From assembly GCA_025093985.1 (NCBI GenBank), contig JACAAK010000009.1, positions 620,001 to 684,000 on the forward strand: a DNA stretch of 64,000 nucleotides. The letters are read 5' to 3'. The translations under genes and the position numbers were made by a program. Source of the stretch: Calvatia gigantea (Eukaryota > Basidiomycota > Agaricomycetes > Agaricales > Lycoperdaceae). Numbering within the stretch: position 1 is the first letter of the stretch; the number at the start of each line of letters is the position of its first letter. This document shows positions 21,372 to 32,642 of the stretch, piece by piece. A model generated the notes under the pieces. That model made no database searches and was not told the origin of the DNA. It saw only the letters and a program-made list of their open reading frames with translations.

Positions 21372-23652
21372 ATGTTGAAACTGGCTTCTGCTCCGCCAGG
21401 TTTTGTTCAAACCCCTAGCGGACAGCTTCCCATCCTTACTGGGACGGGTAACTACATGATCTGGTCCCTTTGCCTTTGCTCTGCACTTATGTGCATCTCC
21501 TTAAACAACTGTTCATGGACTGGATGGGATTTCTCTGGGGCTTGAGTCGAGCCACCCCAATACCAACAGCTCTATGGACTGGCCCATCTGGCTGTTGCAG
21601 CTACCAGCACTTCGCTGGCAACACCCACATGACCAGGAACTCCAATTCCTGCGACTGATGAGGAGTGCTGCAGTGTTGGCATGGCCAACAACCTCTGGAT
21701 GTGTGCCCTTGGGTTGATTGAGTCTACTCTCCCCAATAGCATGCTCAAGCACACTGCTGCTAACACATGTGTACTCTGGTCCCAGCTGGAAGGCCAATAT
21801 GGCTTACCCAGACCAGTGCAGGTCTATAATGAGTTCATTCATGTGATCATGTTTGAGCTCCCTCTTGGTGGTAACCCCTCGCTCAAAATGAGCGAGCTCC
21901 AGCAGATCTTCAGGCAGCTTAACACCATGGATAGTGGCATCACCCCGGAGATCAAGACCATGATCCTCCTCCACTCCCTCCACCCGTCTTTGAGCCACGT
22001 AGCTCAGACTCTTCTCACTTCCAACACGTCACTCCATAAGCTGACATGGGACAAGGCCTGGAGTGGCATCATTGCTGCTTATGCCTCCAATCAGACTGTC
22101 CACGCACAATGTACATGCTTTACTCCACGACAAGGAGGTGGGCAGCAGTAGCAGCAGCAAGGCGGGCAGTGACTGCAAGGTCAGCAGCAGCCTTTGGGGT
22201 CTAAAAAGCCCTAGCAGCCCCAGCAGCAGCAGCAGCAGAAGCCCTCTGGTGGTGAAGGCGACAGTGAGAAGAAATGCCAATGGTGCCCCTGTGGAAAGGG
22301 AAAGGGAAAGGGAAAGGAGGAAGGTGCACAGGCTAATGCCGCCACCTCTTCCAGTTACATTCAGGACATGGACTTCGCATCGCAGGCACAAGTCGTGCCA
22401 CTGCATTCCACTCGTGCTCTTGTAGAGGCAATGTGTTGAGCCAAGACACCTTCCATTGCTTCTAGCTCTGTAGCCACCGACAGTAATGCCACTCTGCTCA
22501 CGTTGTGTATTACTGTGCCTGAGCCCGACACTCGTCGCAAACCTTTGGTGAAAGCCAAGGTTACCGCATTGAAGAAGTGGGACAAATGTCTCAATACCAC
22601 TTCTTCGTTGGGCAAGAGTTCGGAGGAGATGTGGAAATGGTTCAACAAGATGGATGTGGACATGAAAAACCCATCCACTGTCACAAGAGAGGAAGATGAG
22701 ATCATGTGGCTGGCCCCTGTATATAACAAGCTGGCAATTATCAAGAAACCCAAGCTGCTCAAGAAGAAGCAGGTACCAAAGGTAATCGAGTCTATTCTCG
22801 AGTCGGTCTTAGATGACAATGACTCAGACACCAACTACAGTTCCGATGGAGGGTGTAGGTCAGTACCTTCCACTGACTATTACACTTGTTCTGATGCAGA
22901 AGATGATGTATAGCCCCATCAACGGATGGGATGGAACGATACAGACGCAGGGACTGTCCGCCTTGGAGTAGGATGCCCTGGAGATTCCGAGGTTGAGTTG
23001 GGACAACCAGGTGGCCACCAAAGAGAGTGGAGCACCTATGCCGATGTAGCACATCATCCACCTCCTGTAGGGACTCATCGTAGACACTGCTGTACAGATT
23101 TCATAAACTGCAATGTATGCTGGAAGCACACTCAAGACACTTCCCCTTCTTCTTATTCTACTAGCATGACTAAGCTGGAAAAAGAAATGAATGCTACATA
23201 TACTGTGAATAGTCACGAGTATTCAGACAAGCTAAGGTCAGATCTCCACAAGGAGCACGAAGATCTTAATCAGATCAGTACATATTATATCTGTGATTTG
23301 TCCTCGTGCACTAAGTGTAGAGAAGAAGGGAACAAATATGTTGTGGTCAATGCAGATTGGCTCCTTGATTCAGGAGCATTGTACTATGTCACTGGTCATC
23401 TCTCTGATTTCACAGAGGTTAAGATGGGCCATTTCGGCATTATACAAGCTGCTGGCAACCAGAATTATGAAATGACTGGACGAGGATCTGTTATCTTCCA
23501 GCATGATGTGGTGGATAATGGCAAGACCAAGAGCACTACTTCATGTATTGTGCCAGTCTTTTATATCAAAGAAATCACAGAACGGTTAATGTCCTCGGGC
23601 CAAATTCTTAGGAATGGTTATGTCCTAGAGGCAACCGTTAAAGGGACCATCT
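21372..23652 (+). pseudogene. Copia-1 gag and protease
   Basis: Gag starts MLKLASAPPGFVQTPSG and includes WMCALGLIESTLPNSMLKHT and WSQLEGQYGLPRPVQVYNEF (UBN2-type gag). A Gln/Ser-rich stretch encoded by CAG repeats and a basic CQWCPCGKGKGKGK segment follow. The protease reads ADWLLDSGALYYVTGHLSDF, with the Asp codon at 23,367. Stops and frame changes (for example near 21,545, 22,148 and 22,436) break it. The coding sequence ends where a minus-strand Ty3-A fragment enters. Confidence 0.82.
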
Positions 23653-24904
23653 TCTTATCTCCTCGGTACTCCAATGCCTCGTATCCTTGTCCGACTGCTA
23701 ATATGGCCTCCTTCCATTCTGGGTACGTGTCAGGTCGAGTGGCTGGAGGGTAGCCTGTGATGGTGTGGATAATGTCTTGTCAGGCGTTTTTTCATAGCAA
23801 GAACATGGCATGTCGGTTGTCGGTTTTTGCTTTGTTTTTAAGTACTTCGAATTCAATGAGGTAGTCGGCCATGTTTCTATTTCCCTGTTTGAATTTTTCG
23901 ATCTGCCATTCTGCCTTTGCGTTCATGGCATCGTCCGAAAAGGTTCGTTTGAATTCTTCGGCGAAGACTTTCCAGTCCACGGAGTCTTCTCCTTCCAGAA
24001 TTTGTGGTGCTTTCATCGCTGCATATGCTCCTGCTGTTCCTCCTCTCAGTCTGGCTAAGACTGCTATGGCTTTGTCGTCTGCCATGGCGACTTTGTTGAA
24101 TTTCATGAAGAGTGTCATGGCTCTCCACCAGTCATCGAATTTAGTTCGGGTTCCATCAAAGAACTCTGGGTCGGGTACGAGTCCCTTTGTACTGGGCGTT
24201 GTGGTAGGTGCAGTATTGTCCATCATTTCTGAATCTCCTGATTCTGAATCTGTTCTGGTGTCTTGGTTCTCTGGTTGTTCTTCTGCTATGTCGAGTTCGT
24301 TGAAGAGTTCTGATATAACTGCTTCTACTCCTGTTGGGTTTGCTCCTTATGTGATGTCTTCGGGTTCGTTGTCTGTTACAACCGTTTCTAGTGCAGGTAC
24401 TTCGGGGTTCTCTGCTCCTTCGTCTGATGAATCAGTTTCGCTGTCTGTTTCAAGCTCGTTGTCTGTGACCTCGAGTTGGGGTTCTCTGTATTCGTTGGGG
24501 TTTGAGCTCATATAATGGCTCCTAGGTTTGCCGTGATTCGAGTCTTTTTCAACTCTGTTTCCTGCAGGGTGAGGTGGTGACGCTTAACCAAATGTTATGA
24601 CCTTAGTCAGTTTAGACCTCAGGTTGCAGCTCTGGCTAAGTCTTGAGGACGAGTAAGGGAGAGAGAACAGAAGATGGTTAAGCATACCGAATACAGCAGG
24701 GTGTATGTACAGTATGCTTAAATATATCTAAGGTCATCCGGTTGAACGGATGGAGTAACTACAGGAAACGTCCAGTCAAGGCGTAGTAGTTGGTATGAGT
24801 CATATCTCAGAGAACGCTGGACTAGAATAGATGAAACAGGTACGCTGGTAGTTGGGAATGTAGAATAGCACAGAACTCGTTATAATCGGTGGAAATTCAT
24901 AACA
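23652..24904 (-). mobile_element. Ty3-A fragment: 5' LTR plus gag, inserted in Copia-1
   Basis: Minus-strand 5' LTR at 24,593-24,904 (312 bp), primer site next to it, then gag from MSSNPNEYREPQLEVTD to EASEYRGDKK, where it is cut. The outer LTR end joins copia cleanly; the other end joins inside gag. About 20 nt of copia present in the block in Ty3-A1 (15,516-15,540) are missing here and no TSD is seen. It is a truncated or recombined insertion. Its LTR is distinct from those of A1 and A2. Confidence 0.88.
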
Positions 24905-26313
24905 GGAAGTGCTGTATTATCTGCCTGGCCTCATCAGTTGTTTAAAAACAACATACATACAGTGCACACGTATATCTTGCAATATAGCAAGGAGGAACCA
25001 GTTGTGTTAGCATTATGCCAACCTGATTATATTGATTGGCATTGTCGAATGGGACATCCCTCAGATTACGCACTCTCCAAGCTTCCAAAGCATGTAGAGG
25101 GCATTGCGCTGATTTCTGTGCCTCCTTCTCGGAAGGGCATTTGTGATGGCTGTGCCAAGGGGAAAATGCATAATAACCCCTTTCTGATTAACCCAAAGCA
25201 AGCCACTGCAGTCTTTGAGCTATGTCACTCAGACTTGCTGGAACTGCCCGTTATTAGTTACCATAAATATAAATGGGCAATGATGTTTCTCGACAATTTC
25301 TCTTCTCACACACATGTAGTCCTCCTTCGCAAGAAGTCCAAGGCTTCTGAAAAGCTTATTCAGCTGATCAGTGCATTAGAAAACCTCTCTGGAATGCGAG
25401 TTAAACAACTTCGCACTGATAATGGAGGAGAATATGTCAATGAGAAATTATTGGCAAGACTCGCAGCACGTGGAATTACCCACGAAACCACTGCTCCCTA
25501 TGCGCATCAGCAAAATGGGAGAGCAGAGCAACTGAACCGCACCCTACATGAGAAAGCCCAAGCTATACAGCTATAGGCATGTCTACCTGACTCGTGGTGG
25601 AAATTTGCATTGAACACAGCTGTGCATTTATATAATCACACGCCAGTCCAGCATTTGCAGTAGAAGACACCTTTCGAGTGTTATTTGAGGGAAAAGCCAG
25701 ACTTATCCCATATTCATGTGTTTGGATGTGGCACATATGTATTTTTACCTGATGAAATCTGCCCAAACAAATTGTCTGCAAAATCTGAGATTATAATCTT
25801 TCTTGGATATAAAGGTAGTAAAAACTACATCTTTATGTGGCACACAACAGGCAATGTGATCTTTATATCACTGACTGCCTTATTCAACAAGGGATATTTT
25901 CCTAAATGCCCCAATTCAGTGCCAGATAGCAGTAACTGGCCTAATCATGGAGGAGAGAGAAATCTGCCTAAACCAGGATTAGAGGTTCCACCCCCTATTC
26001 CGCCATCTTTGGATGACGCTGGAATTGTTCCACCTCCACCTGATCATTCAGTTCAATTACCTCCAGTTTCTTCACCATTCAAACTGAAATATTCTCTGCC
26101 TACACCTCCTTTACTCCAGCAGGATCCTACTCTGCCAAACAGCATTGATTCACAACTGCCATCACCTGGCAATACACCACCTTGGGTTCCCCCACCTGAG
26201 TTGCCACCTTCATGTGGAACAACTGTTGAGGAAGAACCTAATGTACGTGATAATTGGCATGTGGACAGGGATGTTTGGGATACTGAAAATGAGGAATTCC
26301 CAATCCCAGTTCC
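24905..26313 (+). pseudogene. Copia-1 integrase and proline-rich linker
   Basis: GAG-pre-integrase has His/Cys residues in DWHCRMGHP and CDGCAKGKM. The integrase core shows ELCHSDLLELP, RTDNGGEYVNEKL and PYAHQQNGRAEQLN, the expected D, D and E. Downstream are FGCGTYVFLPDEICPNKLSA and a Pro-rich linker (VPPPPDHSVQLPPVS). One stop lies at 25,574 and another near 25,662. TSD GTTCC (26,309-26,313) precedes Ty3-A2. Confidence 0.85.
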
Positions 26314-26612
26314 TGTTATGACCTTAGTCTGATAAGACCTCAGGTTGCAGCTTAGGCTAAGTCTTGAGGGCGAGTAAGGGGAGAAGAACTAGAATGGTTA
26401 AGCATACCAAATACATGAGTATGTATGTATGCTTAAATACTACAAGAGCATTCAGTTGAATGGATGGGGAACTACATGAAACGTCTGATGGGAATGGCGT
26501 TGTAGTTAGTTGGAGTTATACTCGGAGATCACTCAATAGCTGAAACAGATACACAGGAGATAGGAATGTAGATGAATAAAGAACGTGATGTGATCGGTGA
26601 AAGTTCACAACA
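26314..26612 (-). repeat. Ty3-A2 LTR (3' side)
   Basis: TGTTATGACC...CACAACA as written on the + strand. It carries the minus-strand TATA-like TATTTAA and the GGTATGCTTAACC start region. Confidence 0.92.
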
Positions 26613-26630
26613 ATATCCCCCGATTAGGCT

Positions 26631-27617
26631 TCATGCCTCAGGAAGCTCATCGAAGTCTCCATTTACTACTGCGGCGGCAAGTGCTTTTTTAGTGGCAGCG
26701 ATGAGGAACTTTCCTTCATTGGAATGCACTAAGAAGATGGGAGAGTGGCTTCGTCCATCTTGCCGGATAGGGACTGGAACACCATTGTATGGGAAGTCGG
26801 TGGTAGTGGAGTTGTCCCAGTAATTCTTGACTATCAAGTTCCAATAGTGTTGGTCCTTTTCTTGTCCTGGTAATATAGTGTAGAATCTTGTGGGTGGAAG
26901 AAAAACTGATACAAGTTGCGGTGGTGTGATAGTTTTTATGAATCAACAGAGGGTGTTGACTTCTTCTTTTATTGAAACTGTGGTTTCCTCGTCCATGGAG
27001 GTATCAGTGCGGGTTGGCAGTATGGGATTGATGGTATCATGTAGTTTGGAAAGGGTGATATGAATCCTGTCGACCAAGGTATTGATGTTGGGGTCTTCAT
27101 TTGACTTGTCTCTTCCAAGTAGTTTCATGGCTATATCGGCAAGTTCTAGGAATATGTTGGCGATGTTGAGGTGGTTAAAGACCTCAAGGCCCAAATCAAT
27201 TCGGCTCTGGAGCCCTTGAACACAATCTTTTTCATTAGGGGTGAGGGTGGACTGGTCTAGTGCTCGAAAGATGGCAGGAATATGTTGGTTGGTGGAGGAG
27301 GCATTAGTGAACCCAGCATACATGTCGGCAAAGGTGATGCAAGCAGTGGCAAGGGTAATGTGCCAGTTCACTACCAGTCGTTTGTTCTGGGCAGTAATGT
27401 TTTCAATTTCACTGTTGGTTGCTTTGTCAATGTCTTTGAGTAAGGCTTCAAGGAGGCCTTGTGCAGGGGATGGTGTTTTAGCAAGATTAAAGTGGGTTCC
27501 CTGGGGGGCAGGTGCTCGGCTGTTGCCTAGTTTGGGGAATGGGAGGGAAGAGATTCTGGTGGGTGTGGGATGGACGAGGGAGTCAATAGCAATATGGTTA
27601 GATTGGGAGGTAGGCAT
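26631..27617 (-). pseudogene. Ty3-A2 orf3
   Basis: ATG at 27,617 lies 6 nt after the pol stop (27,624-27,626). The protein is close to the A1 copy (GLLEALLKDIDKATNSE, ITFADMYAGFTNASS, GVPVPIRQDGRSHSPIFLV). Codon differences from A1 are largely at third positions in the aligned middle part, suggesting past selection on the protein. It is broken near 26,940. Function unknown. Confidence 0.78.
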
Positions 27618-27623
27618 GTCTGT

Positions 27624-30600
27624 TTAGTTTCTCTGTCTGGATTGTTTGTTTGTTGCTTTTTTGTGTTTTCTGCCCCCCTTTTTATGGGTATCCTCCAGAT
27701 GCCTTTTCAGGTAGTCCCTTATGGCGTCTTTCACATTTTCTAAATTGGACTCTGCGGTCCATGTATCTTCTTCATTACTGTACCCCTTCCAATGGACCAG
27801 GAATTGATAACCCCATCCTCATTTTTGCTGTCCTCGGATCTCCTCTACTTCGTATTCTTCTTCATTGTTGATGATCACTGGGTCTGGCACTGATGGCAGT
27901 TTTTGACTTGGGAACTCTGCCTTGTGTGCTGGTGACAGGAGTTGTTCATTGAATACATCATGGATGGCCCATCCATCTGGTAGTGTCAGCTGATATGCTG
28001 CTTCCCCTATCTTTTCCTTAATAAGGAAAGGTCCATACCATTTCTGGCCTAGCTTCTTTGATGATTGATTGGTATGGATATTGGTGTTCTCTAACCATAC
28101 TTTATCTCCTGTTTGATACGTGTTGGTATGGGTTCTACTGCAGTCGTGTTGCTGTTTCATCTTTTCTTGGTATGTCCATAATACTGATGAGGCATTGTCT
28201 CAGGCGCGCTGTAGTTGTTCCAGGAATGCTGTAATGGTAGGATTGTTCATTGTCGGCTCGTTCTTGCCTTTCCATGGATTCCTTCCATAGTTTAGGAAGA
28301 ATGGTGTCTCCTGTGTTCCTCTGTGTTGCTTGTCATTATACTGGAATTCTGTGATGGGGAGCCACTCCGCCCAGTTGTCCTGGTTGTAGTTGCAGTACAG
28401 GCGGATGAAGGTTTCTACTTCTCTGTTGATGTGCTCAGTTTGTCCATCTGTTTGTGGATGGTATGCCGTTGATAGGATTTGTTTGATGCCAAGCCCCTTG
28501 AACAACTCCTTGGTGAATTCTGATGCGAATTGAGGTCCTCGGTCACTAAGTACTTTCCTCGGCAATCTGTGTAGCTTCCATATTTCATCTCAATATATTC
28601 TGGCAACGTCCTTTGATGACGCATCTGTGGTTGTCACTGAGAGTTGTATCATTTTTGTGAAGTGGTCCACAATGACTAGTATTGTGTCTTTTCCTTTAGA
28701 CTCTGGCAGTGGCCCGATCATGTCGATACTGATTTCTTCCCAAGGTCCATTTGGTATTGGGAGGGGATGTAGTGGCGACTTGAGCAGTGTCGTTCTTGAT
28801 TTGTTTCTTTGGCAAGCTTGGCATCCCTGGATGTATCTTTTTACATCCTTTCGTATTGATGGCCACCAATAGTCTCAGCTGATTAGTTCTGTTATCCTGT
28901 GTTGTCCTGGGTATTCTGCATCTGGCGTATCATGGTACTGTATTAGGATCTCTTCTCACAGCTTTTGGTCCAGTGGGACATATGCGCTGTTTTGTTTGTA
29001 AATCACTCCATTATCTTCGGTGAGCTGTGATCCTTACTTCTGTAGCTTGGCTAAGACCATTGTTTCTCATTGGGTTTGGCCTCGGATTTGTTCTAGGAAG
29101 TTAGGTTCCATGAACAATTCTGCTCATAAGAGTACTGTGCTGTCTGTGCCTTCTGTCTGTAGCTAGCTCTCTCGAATCATAGTGACTAGTTTGTTTTCTT
29201 GTCCTCCTGGCATTTGGTGGATTCAGGATAACAGATTGGCTTTCATGTTTGTCTTTCTGGGCACATGTCATAGCATGAAGTCGTAGTCTTGCAGCCGTAG
29301 GTACCATCGTGCTTGTCATCTGTTTAACTTCTGTGGTTCTCGATAATACTTGAGATTTTCGTGGTCAGTCCAGATTTTGAATCATTCCTCGGCGTCCAGT
29401 AAGTAGTGTCTCCATTCTTTCAGGGCGTGGACAATGGCTAGCAATTCTTTGTTGTATATTTCATAGTTTTGTTCTGCTGGTGACAATGTTTGTGATGTGA
29501 AAGCAATGGGATGCCATTTGCCTTCTTGTAATTGTGAAAGGACTCCTCCTAACGCATAGTCCAATACATCGACTTCTACTCTGAATTGGCCATGTCTTTA
29601 TGGTAATGTTAGGACAGGTTCTTTGGTGATACATTTCTTGAGTCAGTTGAATGAGTCTTGGTGCTCTTGAGTCCATTCCCATGTGGTTGCTCCTTTGAGT
29701 TTGTTCAAGGGCCCTGCAATTGTACTGAAGTTTTTGATGAAACGTTGATAGTAGTTTGCGAAACCCAGGAACCTTTCCACCTCTTTAGTGTTCTTGGGTT
29801 TGGGCCATTCCTGTACCATCTTTACTTTGTCTTCTTCCATTTCGATTCGTCCATGTCCTACCCAAACTCCTAGTATTGGGATTTCTTCTGCATTGAAGAT
29901 GCACTTGGTTCACTTGAAGCATAGATTGTACTGGGCTGCTCATTCCAGAAATCGTACTGTCCATTCTTTTAGTTGCTCCTTGGTGTCTCCTGGGATGGCG
30001 AAGTCATCCATATAGTTTATGATGTCTCTGTTTTGTAAGAGGTCGCGGAAGATGCTTGTCATCATTCTGGAGAACGTCCCTGGCGAGGCCAAAATACATG
30101 ACTGTTGGCTCGAAGAGTCCTTCATTGGTGAGGAAGGCAGCTTTCCATTTGTCTCCCTCTTTGATCCTGACATTGTTGTATCCCCGGATGATGTCCAGCT
30201 TATTGAAGTATCTTGCATTTCCAAGTTTGTCGATTACTTCACCAATTCTTGGCAGTGGTGTTTTGTCCTTGATCACCACATTGTTTAGTCGTCTGTAGTC
30301 CTGGATCAGTCTTTTGGACCCGTCTTTCTTCAGGATGAAGAATGTCAGTGCTGCATATGGGGATTTTAATGGTCATATTTGTCCTGATTCTAGGTTTTCC
30401 TTGATGAATGACTTGAGTTCATCCTGTTCTTTGACTGTCATATTGTATGTCCCTGCACTTATTTCTTTTGGGGCATCTTCCGTTAAGACTATCTTGTGGT
30501 CCTATTCGGTTTGTTCTGGGAGCTTGTTGAAGGTCGTTTTGTTGAATAGGTGTGTGAACAGTTGAACATAGTCTGGCAGGTCTTCTGGTTTGGTCGGGTC

Positions 30601-31136
30601 TGGTTCGTCTTCTTCTTCCCATAGGTCTTCTGTGGCAGTTATGCTTCGTAGTTATTCAGTGATAGGGATGTTCTGATGGGGGAATTGGCAGCCTGGGGGA
30701 CACCGGGTGAACTTGATTTCTCCATTGTTCCAATCTACCTCCGGATTGTGTTTGACTAGCCAGTCATGTCCTAGGAAGACTTCTGCTCTGTCCTGTAGTT
30801 GTATGACTGAGGCCTTGATTTGTTCCTTATGCCCCCGGATGTCAATGTTGATCGTGGTGGTCTCCGTTACTTTTCCACCTTGGTTAGGTGTTCCGTCTGC
30901 GTTTAATACCAAAATTTGTTGTCCCAATTTCTGGGTAGGGAGTCCTTCTTTGTCTACCAGTTTTTTGCTGATGCTGCTGGTTGTACACCCTGAGTCCATG
31001 ATGGTGTTGACTGTTATCTCCTTCCCTGCCATTTGTATTTTTCCTTTTAGATTTAGTTTGCGCTTTCTTCTCTGAGGAATCGTGTAGAATTTGTCTGATA
31101 TCCTAGATACAAGCTTTTTGACTCTTGAGGTAGCGC
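27624..31136 (-). pseudogene. pol: Ty3-A2 pol
   Basis: On the minus strand: protease (IMDSGCTTSSISKKLVD) and RT, with the catalytic YMDD near 30,005-30,020. Then RNase H ([30 protein letters not shown]), integrase (LSDRGPQFASEFT, HPQTDGQTEHINREVE), the GPY/F module and chromodomain. Reading frames are split by many stops, for example in the finger-to-core region near 28,600-28,990. It contains the RT core (about 29,885-30,275) that Ty3-A1 lacks. Confidence 0.88.
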
Positions 31137-32257
31137 CTACTCGGAGTCTTCAGAAAAATCCTTTCCTTCTTCATTTGTGGCTTCCTCTACTCCTCAGACT
31201 TGGATTTTCTTTGGTGCAGTGCAGGCTTTGGCTATGTGTCCCCTTTTTCCACAGTTATAGTATATTAACCCCTTGGGTTTTTTGCAGTCCTTGGCAATGT
31301 GGCCAAAAATGCCACAGTTGTAGCACTTTGGTTCTCCTTTGTCATTAAAGACATGATGCCTGCTTCCTATCTCCATGGGCTCACCCATTCCTCTGTAGGT
31401 GGTGCTAGTGTTCGTCTTCCTGTCTCCTTGGTATTTGGATGCCTCGTATCCTTGTCCAACAGACAATATGGCTTCTTTCCATTCTGCATATGTGTCTGGC
31501 CTGGCTGAAGGTGGGTAGCCTGTGATTGTATGTATGATATCTTGTCGGGCATTCTTCTTGAGTAGGAACATAGCGTGCTTGCTGTCAGTCTTGGCCTTGC
31601 TTTTCAGTACCTCGAATTCAATTAAGTAGTCGGCAGTGTTTTGGTTTCCTTGTTTGAATTTTTCAATTTGCCATTCGGCCTTGCTGTTTGAGGCGTCGTC
31701 TGAGAAGGTCCTCCTAAATTCCTCAGAGAAGACCTTCCAGTCTATTGAATCCTCAGATTCTAGGATGGCTGGTGCTCTCATGGCTGCATATGCTCCTGCA
31801 GTTCCTCCTCGCAGTCTGGCTAGGACTGCTATGGCTTTATCGTCTGCTGAGACTATCTTGTTGAATTTCATGAAGAGTGTCATCGCTCTCCACCAGTCAT
31901 CGAACTTGGTGTGGGTGCCATTCGAAAAACCCCAGGGTCTAGCACTAGGCCTTTTCCACTGGGCATTGTTGCGGGTACTACTGCAGTTGTCAGTCATGTC
32001 AGGAGTCGGTTTCTGATTCTGTTTTGTCTGAGCTTGATTCGTCTGATTTCTCCTGATGGACTATCTCCTCTTCTGCTAGGTCGAGTTTGTTTAGAAGTTC
32101 TGATAATACTTCCTCTTCTGCTGGGTTTGCTCCAGGTTCAGTCGTGTGTTTCTTCAGGTACTTCAGGGTTCCCTGTTTCTTCTTCGTCTGAGGTTTTGGA
32201 TTTGTCATCAGTGACTTTGAGATTTGGTTCTCTGTATTTGTCCAGGTTCGAGCTCAT
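31137..32257 (-). pseudogene. gag: Ty3-A2 gag
   Basis: ATG at 32,257 and stop at 31,137-31,139. Capsid motif FDDWWRAMTLFMKFNK; knuckles [14 protein letters not shown] and YYNCGKRGHIAKAC, the second with its first Cys changed to Tyr. There is a frame break near 31,990. The GGATTTTTC run before the stop matches A1. Confidence 0.85.
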
Positions 32258-32337
32258 ATACTAGCTCCTGGGTTGCTCCTGTTCAGGCCTGTTTTCAGCC
32301 TACTCCTTGCAAGGTGAGGTGGGGACACTTAACCAAA

Positions 32338-32637
32338 TGTTACGACCTTAGTCTGATAAGACCTCAGGTTGCAGCTTAGGCTAAGTCTTGAGGGCGAGTA
32401 AGGGGAGAAGAACTAGAATGGTTAAGCATACCAAATACATGAGTATGTATGTATGCTTAAATACTACAAGAGCATCCAGTTGAATGGATGGGGAACTACA
32501 TGAAATGTCTGATGGGAATGGCGTTGTAGTTAGTCGGAGTTATACTCGGAGATCGCTCAATAGCTGAAACAGGTACACAGGAGATAGGAATGTAGATGAA
32601 TAAAGAACTGCGATGTGATCGGTGAAAGTTCACAACA
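32338..32637 (-). repeat. Ty3-A2 LTR (5' side)
   Basis: 300 bp, followed on the + strand by TSD GTTCC and preceded by primer-site sequence (minus TGGTTAAGTGT). Confidence 0.92.
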
Positions 32638-32642
32638 GTTCC

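Larger units (their letters stand above)
26314..32637 (-). mobile_element. Ty3-A2: full-length Ty3-A in Copia-1
   Basis: LTRs of 299 and 300 bp, TSD GTTCC at 26,309-26,313 and 32,638-32,642. On the minus strand the order is gag, protease, RT (with INYMDDFAIPG), RNase H, integrase, chromodomain, orf3. This copy lacks any copia block and shows the ancestral layout. LTRs differ by about six substitutions (four at CpG) and one small indel that I can count. Numerous stops interrupt pol. Confidence 0.93.

Noticed and set aside
22140..22260. CAG-repeat expansion
   Set aside because: The interrupted CAG triplets are the Gln/Ser-rich part of copia gag and occur in the second copy at 62,900-63,000 too.
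23871..24515. Ser-rich 214-codon plus-strand frame (similar to 12,632-13,285 minus)
   Set aside because: Antisense of Ty3-A gag; the sense strand carries the capsid motifs.
24593..32637. Possible CRISPR-like or tandem array from repeated 300-bp units
   Set aside because: The repeats are LTRs with TG...CA ends, TSDs and retroelement genes between them.
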